In this document: piece after piece, positions 1-4,886 of the stretch
Layout: every line of letters begins with the position of its first letter
How positions within the stretch are numbered: the first letter of the stretch is position 1
Source of the DNA: Betaproteobacteria bacterium
GTDB lineage: Bacteria; Pseudomonadota; Gammaproteobacteria; Burkholderiales; Eutrophovitaceae
DNA: 7,889 bases
NCBI GenBank assembly: GCA_009886305.1
Contig: QXZO01000144.1
Coordinates: 1 to 7,889 of the forward strand
Direction: 5' to 3'
Notes under the pieces: model-generated
The model's database searches: none
Seen by the model: only the letters and a program-made list of their open reading frames with translations
What the model was told of the DNA's origin: nothing
Program-made: the position numbers and the translations under genes

Positions 1-1
1 A

Positions 2-307
2 AAGAGCATTAAGAACGAATTATCAGTATTCTGCATCATTACCTTCATTGCATTTTATGTTTCTGCAGTTGGTATATACTTTTTCGAGAGGGCTGCTCAA
101 CCAGAGGTCTTCGGTTCAGTCTTAGACTCTTTTTGGTGGGCCATAGTAACATTAACTACAGTTGGGTATGGAGATGCATTCCCAATCACTCCAGGGGGGA
201 AAATCTTCACAAGTTTCATTGTAATTATAGGTATTGCAGTAGTAGCAGTACCCACGGGCCTTATTTCCTCGGCGCTCACAACTGTTGTTGCTGATACAAA
301 AGAATGA
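2..307 (+). CDS. Potassium ion channel, C-terminal part (5' end outside window)
   Basis: This is the last 101 residues of an inner-membrane K+ channel; the start lies before the window. Visible residues 8-27 form a hydrophobic helix (S5). Residues 42-52 (SFWWAIVTLTT order) match the pore helix, and 52-58 read TTVGYGD, the classical K+ selectivity filter. Residues 67-92 form the S6 helix, including a VAVPTGLISS stretch typical of voltage-gated (Kv/KvAP-like) channels. The protein ends soon after S6 (ADTKE), so there is no C-terminal RCK/TrkA-N or cyclic-nucleotide domain. The family lets K+ pass down its gradient. Whether this member has an S1-S4 voltage sensor cannot be told because that part is missing. 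The next gene on the same strand starts 130 bp on and appears to have its own promoter, so it is probably a separate unit. Confidence 0.9.
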   Translation, partial: KSIKNELSVFCIITFIAFYVSAVGIYFFERAAQPEVFGSVLDSFWWAIVTLTTVGYGDAFPITPGGKIFTSFIVIIGIAVVAVPTGLISSALTTVVADTKE

Positions 308-361
308 TAACAAAAATTCAGTTACCTAAACGAGATAGTGATTCTAAAGGCGGACAAAGAA

Positions 362-376
362 TTGACACGATATAAT
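362..376 (+). promoter_or_regulatory. Candidate promoter ahead of the Sel1-repeat gene
   Basis: A perfect TATAAT hexamer (371-376) lies about 60 bp before the ATG at 438 and could be a -10 box, but the bases 16-18 bp upstream do not resemble a -35. A perfect TTGACA (362-367) lies only 3 bp before it, too close to pair with it. It could pair instead with GATGAT (387-392, 19-bp spacer). Either reading puts a start site some 35-55 bp before the gene. This is motif evidence only. Confidence 0.35.
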
Positions 377-437
377 ACAATGGGCTGATGATTTTTATGG
401 CTAAATAACTCTTTTAACTCATTAGTAATATCACCCT

Positions 438-1931
438 ATGATATCGCGTAATTACCCCATATTCTGTCTATTCTCATTCTTTTTATCGAGTCTAGCATTT
501 GGGGAAGAGAGCAAAGAGGAGTCTGTTATCAGCCGCGAGGACCTTGTCGGCCACTACATTGGGAGCAATGACGATCTGACTGTTTCTATTGAGTTAAACC
601 CATATATATTCAAACATTTCAATTTCACCGATTTTGTTACCGTTGAGACCTTTGATGAGGGTGATATGGGGTATTGGGAAATTGACGGTTCCTTACTTGA
701 GCTCGTTTATGCCCATCCAGATACTCCGAGCAAGAAGCTAAAAATCCAGGAGGACGGGACTTTGCTCTACGGTCCGGACGAGCTGGTTTTAAAGCCGGTG
801 GGGCCTAATTTCCTTGGAATGCTGTTTCAGTTTAATCGAACCCTCAAAGATTCAAGTAAAGCTGCCCATTATCGCTCAGATGGCGTAATTCCTATTCAAG
901 AGGATTTTACTGGGGGCGTTGAGCCTGAGTATAGTGATGATGCGCTCCATTTGCACAATCTTGCTTTTATGTATGAAACGGGCTCTGAGTATATGGGCGG
1001 CCAGGATAGCGGTATGCTTGGAATGACCGACAAGATTCCAGACTACGAGAAGAGAGAGGGCTTAATTGATTATGGAAAAGCCTATGAATACTATCTCAAG
1101 GCATCTGAAAAAGGTTACGTGCAGTCTATGTATAATTTGGCGGTTTATCACAAGATAGGCCGGTATGTTGAAAAGGATTTAAGTAAGGCAGTTGCATGGT
1201 TCCGAAGGGCTGCTGACATGGGGCATACTTATTCTGAGCAAGCGCTGGCTAAATATTTGTACGAAGGTGCTGAGGGTGTTCCAGCTGATGAAGCAGGGGC
1301 CGTTAAATATTGGCGCTCTGCCGCCTCTAAAGGTAATGCAGCTGCACAATATAAACTCGGTCGTCTCTTGTCTTCTGATCCAGACTCGACAGAAAAACAG
1401 AAAAAGAGCGGGGAGAATTTCATTTGGATCTCTGCATTGCGTGATTATCCCAGTGCTTATTTCTCATTATTTAACATCTTTCATGATAAAGGTAATGACA
1501 GCGATGAACCCGACCATGACTACGAGGCGTTTGCTATTCGTTTCCTAATGCAAGCTTGTTACCTTGGAGATTCAGACGCGCATGAGTATGTGGAGGCACT
1601 GAGGGCACTGAAGGATGGATCTGAGGACAAAGAAGATGCGGTCACACCGGATTTTAATAATGAGGATCCAGTCGATCCAGCGTCTGCAGTAGCGGATTCG
1701 AACAGTATCACTTTATTGGCCAATGGCGGCAGCGTGTATATTACTGTGACGCAGAAGAACGATGGAGTACGCATCTATCGTGGCGCAATCGAAGTCGACA
1801 ATCCTTTGACCCTCGATAAAAGTGGTCCTGTGGAGATTATGTTTACCCATGGAGAACGCCTGGTAATCGAATTAGGCGACGAACGCTTTCGCCCAAGTGC
1901 TTCAGGCGCGGCTAAGATTACCATAGAGTAG
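438..1931 (+). CDS. Exported Sel1-repeat protein with lipocalin-like N-terminal and RodZ-tail-like C-terminal domain
   Basis: This 497-residue protein probably acts in the periplasm as a protein-interaction scaffold; no enzymatic motif is seen. Residues 1-22 are a signal peptide (hydrophobic 7-20, likely cleavage after LAFG). Residues about 34-122 are a beta-rich module with a GYWEIDGSLLELVY pattern, as in small lipocalin-like/NlpE-like barrels, but without a CxxC. Sel1 (TPR-like) repeats follow: clear ones at about 214-249, 250-286 and 288-311 (KASEKG, RRAADMG, RSAASKGNAAAQYKLG), with degenerate ones near 168-190, 328-352 and 364-390. Residues 392-422 are an acidic linker. Residues 423-497 resemble the RodZ C-terminal beta domain (DUF4115): ITLLANGGSVYITV, then RIYRGAIEVDNPL, then IMFTHGERLVIELG. 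The ATG at 438 is chosen because it gives the signal peptide directly; no Shine-Dalgarno is visible. Two lipoprotein genes follow on the same strand, 91 and 86 bp apart. Confidence 0.85.
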   Translation: MISRNYPIFCLFSFFLSSLAFGEESKEESVISREDLVGHYIGSNDDLTVSIELNPYIFKHFNFTDFVTVETFDEGDMGYWEIDGSLLELVYAHPDTPSKKLKIQEDGTLLYGPDELVLKPVGPNFLGMLFQFNRTLKDSSKAAHYRSDGVIPIQEDFTGGVEPEYSDDALHLHNLAFMYETGSEYMGGQDSGMLGMTDKIPDYEKREGLIDYGKAYEYYLKASEKGYVQSMYNLAVYHKIGRYVEKDLSKAVAWFRRAADMGHTYSEQALAKYLYEGAEGVPADEAGAVKYWRSAASKGNAAAQYKLGRLLSSDPDSTEKQKKSGENFIWISALRDYPSAYFSLFNIFHDKGNDSDEPDHDYEAFAIRFLMQACYLGDSDAHEYVEALRALKDGSEDKEDAVTPDFNNEDPVDPASAVADSNSITLLANGGSVYITVTQKNDGVRIYRGAIEVDNPLTLDKSGPVEIMFTHGERLVIELGDERFRPSASGAAKITIE

Positions 1932-1953
1932 CTCTTAGCTGTGGCTAATCTTA
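1913..1953 (+). terminator. Imperfect hairpin spanning the Sel1-gene stop codon
   Basis: TAAGATTACCA (1913-1923) pairs with TGG-C-TAATCTTA (1942-1953), an 11-bp stem with one bulged C. Inside it, AGAG (1925-1928) can pair with CTCT (1932-1935). There is no T-run after it, so it is a poor intrinsic terminator. It may be an attenuator or an mRNA-stability element between two genes of one operon, or chance. Confidence 0.3.
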
Positions 1954-2022
1954 ATTATCAAATCACAAAATGCCCCTAAATCTCTTCTTTCTCACAGCCC
2001 TATCCACAACTCGTCCCCTACT

Positions 2023-2541
2023 ATGCTACGCTGCCTTACCTCAATTTGCCTCCTAATTGGCCTGATTGGCTGCGAGAAACCCGCAGAGCAGGCGACTACG
2101 GACTTAGGCTTCTTTGAAGCTCCTTTCGTTCATCCTGCCTTGGTTGAGATGTTCGGCGGCTGGATGAGCGATCGCGACCCTAACGTCATGGCCTTCGACC
2201 TCGATGAGGCTCAGGACAGCAATCAAATTGCAAGGGCACTCGATTTTGAGGTCATTCCTAACGAGGTGCCCGGCTTGGCCCCATGGGTTCAGATGAGCGA
2301 AACTCATTCAGAGAATGAAGTTACCTATTTTAAATACTCCGCTATACGGCAGGATATAGACGGTATCATCTACCTAAAATGCTATAGCTGGGGTGGCGGA
2401 TCTGGATACTGGAGCCATCATATGGCCGTTCAAATAGTCAACGATACCCAAATCCGTTACGACGAAAACGACCTAGCCTACGAGCACCCCTATTCCATGT
2501 TGAAACTAGTTGGGCACCTCCCGAGTGACTTCTTTGAATAA
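2023..2541 (+). CDS. Putative lipoprotein of unknown function (172 aa)
   Basis: A short lipoprotein signal peptide (residues 1-16, hydrophobic 5-16) ends in the lipobox LIGC, so Cys17 would be lipidated and the protein membrane-anchored on the periplasmic side. The mature part begins CEKPAEQ and is about 156 residues long. I do not recognise a named domain. Visible landmarks are HPALVEMFGGWMSD (37-50), an aromatic/Gly-rich strand YLKCYSWGGGSGYWSHH (117-133) and a C-terminal LVGHLPSDFFE. The GGW and GGGSGYW pattern faintly recalls small uncharacterised proteins with a YFxYxxI...GGGSGxx core, from memory only. The second Cys120 has no obvious disulfide partner in the mature chain except the lipidated Cys17. 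The ATG at 2023 is fixed by the lipobox spacing. The gene follows the Sel1 gene on the same strand and may be co-transcribed with it and with the next lipoprotein. Confidence 0.75.
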   Translation: MLRCLTSICLLIGLIGCEKPAEQATTDLGFFEAPFVHPALVEMFGGWMSDRDPNVMAFDLDEAQDSNQIARALDFEVIPNEVPGLAPWVQMSETHSENEVTYFKYSAIRQDIDGIIYLKCYSWGGGSGYWSHHMAVQIVNDTQIRYDENDLAYEHPYSMLKLVGHLPSDFFE

Positions 2542-2627
2542 GGGCGGCGTAGGTCCGACCTGTTTGATTCAGTCCTGATATTTTGCGTTCGACCCCTGTG
2601 TTTGCCAAGTTTTTGTCTACGCAATCT

Positions 2628-3059
2628 ATGAAAAAACCACATTACCTAATCCTTTTTCTCGCACTATCCATGGGCTTTCTCGGCTGCCAAAAAGACGTCG
2701 AGACAGTCAAAGAAAATAGCGGACAGGATGAAAAACCGATTCAACACCTAAAGCTCGAAGACATAGCGACGGAATCAAGTGCTGTGGAGGTCATGCAATC
2801 CACAACTGAGCAGTTGCGCGCTAAGACCAATCTTGATGCCCTGGAACTCCATGAAATCCACATAATCACCTACTCCCTGGAGAAAGCGGTGGCATTTTTC
2901 GCTGAAAATCTGAGCGGGGCTCGACAAGTGACCGCTCAAGAAATGGCTGTTGTCGTGGAAGAGGTTCACCTCAGTTCCGAGAACAACCGCAAGGAGGAAA
3001 CAAAGGCAGCACTCGATCAGTATTTCGCTCTCTTTGAATCCTTCACAAAGGGTTCGTAG
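2628..3059 (+). CDS. Small lipoprotein, DUF6746-like (143 aa)
   Basis: Residues 1-19 are a lipoprotein signal peptide (MKKPHYLILF... then GFLGC), with lipobox FLGC and Cys20 as the likely lipid anchor. A polar linker (21-45) leads to a helical region (48-143) containing LHEIHIITYSLEKAVAFF (74-91) and VVVEEVHLSSENN (108-120). This helix pair, HEIHxxTYSLExA plus EEVHLSSE, resembles from memory the small exported proteins grouped as DUF6746, whose function is unknown. I chose the ATG at 2628 over an in-frame TTG at 2583 because only the ATG puts the charged MKK directly before the hydrophobic core. The last 64 codons (2865-3056) are duplicated at 4067-4258 with 91% identity. The stop here comes right after the duplicated block, whereas the second copy reads nine codons further. 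Confidence 0.8.
   Translation: MKKPHYLILFLALSMGFLGCQKDVETVKENSGQDEKPIQHLKLEDIATESSAVEVMQSTTEQLRAKTNLDALELHEIHIITYSLEKAVAFFAENLSGARQVTAQEMAVVVEEVHLSSENNRKEETKAALDQYFALFESFTKGS
2865..3056 (+). repeat. Direct repeat, copy 1 (192 bp, 3' end of the lipoprotein gene)
   Basis: This segment matches 4067-4258 in the same orientation with no gaps. By hand alignment 17 of 192 bases differ, giving 91% identity. Counted by codon, 12 of the 17 differences are synonymous and 5 change an amino acid (E/K, A/D, K/N, D/Y, Y/H). The two copies flank about 1 kb holding the outer-membrane barrel gene. Confidence 0.95.
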
Positions 3060-3146
3060 GAAACTCTGATACCTGAATTCCAATCAGTAGGCAGGCATGC
3101 GCTGGCAGCGCGAAGAGGTCGCGTCTGATAGAATGTGCCCAGGCAC

Positions 3147-3175
3147 AAAAAAGGTGGCCTACTTGAGGCCACCTT
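3147..3175 (-). terminator. Intrinsic terminator of the outer-membrane barrel gene
   Basis: AAAGGTGGCCT (3150-3160), loop ACTTG, and AGGCCACCTTT (3166-3176) form an 11-bp perfect stem. Read on the minus strand the GC-rich stem runs into six T (complement of A 3147-3152), the standard Rho-independent layout, 21 bp past the stop of the barrel gene. On the plus strand only TTT follows, so it may also weakly stop transcription coming from the lipoprotein gene. Confidence 0.8.
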
Positions 3176-3196
3176 TGTGTAAAAAGATAAATTGTA

Positions 3197-3895
3197 TTAG
3201 TATGCGTATGATAAACCAAACTCAAATGCAGTGGCATCACTATCGCCCGAAACTTTTACGCCCTCATAGGAAAATTCGAAGTCGTCATAATCAAGGAAGC
3301 GAACGCCGCTTTGAACACTCCATGCTTCGCTTAAGGCGTAGCGTAAACCAGCCTTAAACTGGTATGCAAAGACAGTGTCAGAATCACCAATAGAGCCATT
3401 TAAGCCAGGATTTGATACACTTAATTCTTGATTGATGCGGGTGAATCCAGCGCCAGCGCCAAGGTAAGCAGCAAGTTTATCCCCTATCTCTATATCATAT
3501 GCTACGTTAAACATAAAGGTATGCGTAGTATACTCTTCTTTGAACTCAGTAGCGCCTACCTGAAAAGTCTCATCAAAAAAATCACTTAAATCGATGGCAT
3601 TTTGTGCACTTGCATTACCGCTAACACTAGCCTCTGTGCCGAAATGTATATATTCTAGCCCTAAACTTATGCCATCAATGGGAGCAGTCCCAAATTCGAT
3701 TGAAAGTCCTGATCCTTCCTCAAGATCATCACCGTAGGATGGATCACCAGTTTCTTTGGCTATGAGATTTAAGATGCCGTCTGAACCTGCATCAACATTG
3801 AGGTATGACGCTGTGAGACTGTAAGTTTGTGCAACAATCATTGAAGGAGCAGATAGGCACCCTAAGATGGCAATTATTATTTTTATTGTTTTCAT
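3197..3895 (-). CDS. Outer-membrane beta-barrel protein (OmpA/OmpW-like barrel)
   Basis: This is a 232-residue predicted outer-membrane protein. The signal peptide is residues 1-22 (MKTIKIIIAIL..., cleavage after MIVA, mature start QTYSLTA). The remainder alternates amphipathic strands and polar or acidic loops, for example GLSIEFGTAPIDGISLGLEY (63-82), THTFMFNVAYDIEIG (124-138), LAAYLGAGAGFTRI (141-154), FAYQFKAGLRYAL (176-188) and SVQSGVRFLDY (193-203). It ends FEFGLSYAY, an aromatic C-terminal strand as required for BAM-dependent assembly. About eight strands fit the length, as in the PF13505-type 'outer membrane beta-barrel' family. Cargo or role is not deducible. A Cys at residue 13 lies in ILGC, but Leu at -2 and the later AxA-like site make a lipoprotein unlikely. 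It is a single-gene unit with its own terminator, lying between the two copies of the lipoprotein duplication and pointing the other way. Confidence 0.85.
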   Translation of the reverse strand: MKTIKIIIAILGCLSAPSMIVAQTYSLTASYLNVDAGSDGILNLIAKETGDPSYGDDLEEGSGLSIEFGTAPIDGISLGLEYIHFGTEASVSGNASAQNAIDLSDFFDETFQVGATEFKEEYTTHTFMFNVAYDIEIGDKLAAYLGAGAGFTRINQELSVSNPGLNGSIGDSDTVFAYQFKAGLRYALSEAWSVQSGVRFLDYDDFEFSYEGVKVSGDSDATAFEFGLSYAY

Positions 3896-3939
3896 ATTTT
3901 GTAAGTAGATGTATGGGTTTTTGTAATACTCAACTAGAA

Positions 3940-3972
3940 ATTATAGAATTTAATATTTTTTCTAAAAGTCAA
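3940..3972 (-). promoter_or_regulatory. Candidate promoter of the outer-membrane barrel gene
   Basis: On the minus strand TATAAT (complement of 3940-3945) lies about 45 bp before the ATG (3893-3895), in a very AT-rich stretch. TTGACT (complement of 3967-3972) lies upstream, but at a 21-bp spacing, longer than usual, so the -35 is doubtful. Confidence 0.4.
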
Positions 3973-4009
3973 GTGATACAATTACAAGTTTAGTTCTTGG
4001 CGGAGCTAG

Positions 4010-4288
4010 TCTTCGGGGTCTAGGTTGAGGCGGTTAAAAGGGTCAAACGCAAAAAATAAAGATTTGATCACCTACTCACTGAAGAAAGCGGTGGCATTCT
4101 TCGCTGAAAATCTGAGCGGGGCTCGACAGGTGACCGCTCAGGAAATGGATGTTGTCGTGGAAGAGGTTCACCTTAGCTCTGAGAACAACCGTAATGAGGA
4201 AACAAAAGCGGCACTATATCAGCATTTCGCTCTCTTTGAATCCTTCACAAAGGGTTCAAAGGATGCTATCCCAGGAAGACCAAACTAG
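4010..4288 (+). pseudogene. 5'-truncated duplicate of the DUF6746-like lipoprotein gene
   Basis: An open frame bounded by a TAG at 4007-4009 and the stop at 4286-4288 encodes the C-terminal 64 residues of the lipoprotein at 2628-3059 (ITYSLKKAVAFF... EEVHLSSENN ... FTKGS), then nine more residues (KDAIPGRPN). It has no signal peptide or lipobox, and the HEIH half of the family motif is lost. The only possible start in the frame before the match is a TTG at 4025, so it is most likely a gene fragment rather than a working gene. Homology begins abruptly at 4067. The match has no frameshift or internal stop and differences are mostly synonymous, so decay is recent or the copy was under constraint for part of its history. 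Alternatively it is expressed as a cytoplasmic micro-protein, which I think is less likely. Confidence 0.7.
4067..4258 (+). repeat. Direct repeat, copy 2 (192 bp)
   Basis: This is the partner of 2865-3056 (91% identity, no gaps, same strand). Similarity does not visibly continue on either side, so both breakpoints are sharp. Confidence 0.95.
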
Positions 4289-4314
4289 TCAGACTGTATG
4301 TGGCTAGTCTTTGG
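4280..4314 (+). terminator. Weak hairpin over the stop of the truncated duplicate
   Basis: CCAAACTAG (4280-4288, containing the TAG stop) can pair with CTAG-TC-TTTGG (4304-4314), a 9-bp stem with a two-base bulge and a 15-base loop. There is no T-run. It could be a remnant terminator carried with the duplicated 3' end. Confidence 0.2.
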
Positions 4315-4343
4315 TTGATATCGCTTCGATACGAGAATACTAA
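4315..4343 (+). promoter_or_regulatory. Possible promoter of the PH-domain gene
   Basis: TTGATA (4315-4320, 5 of 6 to the -35 consensus) is followed after 17 bp by TACTAA (4338-4343, 3 of 6 to -10), about 45 bp before the ATG at 4386. The match is weak. Confidence 0.25.
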
Positions 4344-4385
4344 AGAGCTGTTGCTATTTAAAAATTATCCCACCCCTACCCTAAC

Positions 4386-4793
4386 ATGACTTACATTGAG
4401 AAAACCCTATCGTCTGAAGAATCGATCCAAACTTTGTTCAAGTTGCACTGGATGGCGTGGCTACCCCTAGTGGGATGGCTACTTCTAGCGCTTCCGACTT
4501 TTGGGATCACTTTATTGATGGCGGGCTATGAATACCTGCGACTCAAGTGCATTGAACAAGGTGTGACTAATCGACGTGTCATTTTTAAAAAGGGCATCAT
4601 TGGCCGCCATACTGAGGAGATGCTTTTGAATTCGGTGGAAACGGTGGAGGTCCGCCAATCTATTTGGGGCCGAATCTTAGGTTATGCGACCATCATGGTA
4701 ACGGGTCGTGGCGTGAGTGATCTGCAATTAAAATGGATGCAGCAACCGCTTGAAGTGAAGCGGGCTATCGAAGACAATCTACATCAGTCTTAG
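4386..4793 (+). CDS. Membrane protein with bacterial PH domain (bPH2, YdbS-like)
   Basis: This is a 135-residue inner-membrane protein. Residues about 23-48 form a hydrophobic hairpin (MAWLPLVGWLLLALP, then TFGITLLMAGYEYL), which places the rest on the membrane surface. Residues about 57-110 carry the bacterial pleckstrin-homology signature of the PF03703/YdbS-YdbT type: the basic strand TNRRVIFKKGIIGRHTEEM, then LNSVETVEVRQSIWGRILGYATIMVTGRG. The C-terminal helix (118-133) is basic/acidic amphipathic. The length matches single-domain members of the family, whose molecular role is mostly unknown; some members work in envelope stress or in transport of antimicrobial peptides. The ATG at 4386 is chosen because it is the first in frame and gives the normal short N-terminus; no Shine-Dalgarno is seen. 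The gene is convergent with the beta-helix gene and is likely monocistronic. Confidence 0.85.
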   Translation: MTYIEKTLSSEESIQTLFKLHWMAWLPLVGWLLLALPTFGITLLMAGYEYLRLKCIEQGVTNRRVIFKKGIIGRHTEEMLLNSVETVEVRQSIWGRILGYATIMVTGRGVSDLQLKWMQQPLEVKRAIEDNLHQS

Positions 4794-4837
4794 AGGCATT
4801 GCCTCAAAAGGGCATCCGGACTTTCATATTTGTAGGA

Positions 4838-4872
4838 GAAATAGGGTAGCTAATGGGTAGCTAATCTATTTC
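4838..4872. terminator. Hairpin between convergent genes, built on an 11-bp tandem repeat
   Basis: GAAATAG (4838-4844) pairs with CTATTTC (4866-4872). Inside it, TAGCTA (4847-4852) pairs with TAGCTA (4858-4863) across an ATGGG loop, with one G-T pair and one mismatch between the two helices. The inner part is a perfect tandem duplication of GGGTAGCTAAT (4844-4854, 4855-4865). It sits between the stops of the PH-domain gene (+) and the beta-helix gene (-), where a bidirectional terminator is expected, but T-runs on either side are short. Confidence 0.45.
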
Positions 4873-4886
4873 CCATTAACTTAAAC

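Noticed and set aside
2583..2627. In-frame TTG start giving a 15-residue N-terminal extension to the DUF6746-like lipoprotein
   Set aside because: The extension would bury the MKK-hydrophobic-FLGC lipoprotein signal; the ATG at 2628 gives a normal one.
3099..3111. GCGCT-GGC-AGCGC hairpin after the lipoprotein stop as its terminator
   Set aside because: The stem is only 5 bp with a 3-base loop and no T-run follows; the hairpin at 3150-3176 is much stronger.
2775..3240. Minus-strand open frames opposite the lipoprotein gene and the terminator
   Set aside because: They lie antisense to a gene with a clear signal peptide, have no domain, and one runs through the intrinsic terminator.
4061..4070. 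GATTTGATCA shared with the fucosidase gene near 7782
   Set aside because: A 10-bp match containing the palindrome TGATCA is expected by chance in 8 kb, and one copy is within coding sequence.
2865..4258. The 192-bp direct repeats as ends of an insertion sequence or composite transposon
   Set aside because: The repeats are coding sequence, there is no transposase between them, and no short target-site duplication was seen.
4793..4810. GAGGC-ATT-GCCTC hairpin after the PH-domain gene as a terminator
   Set aside because: It is a short stem followed by A rather than T on the coding strand; the hairpin at 4838-4872 is better placed.
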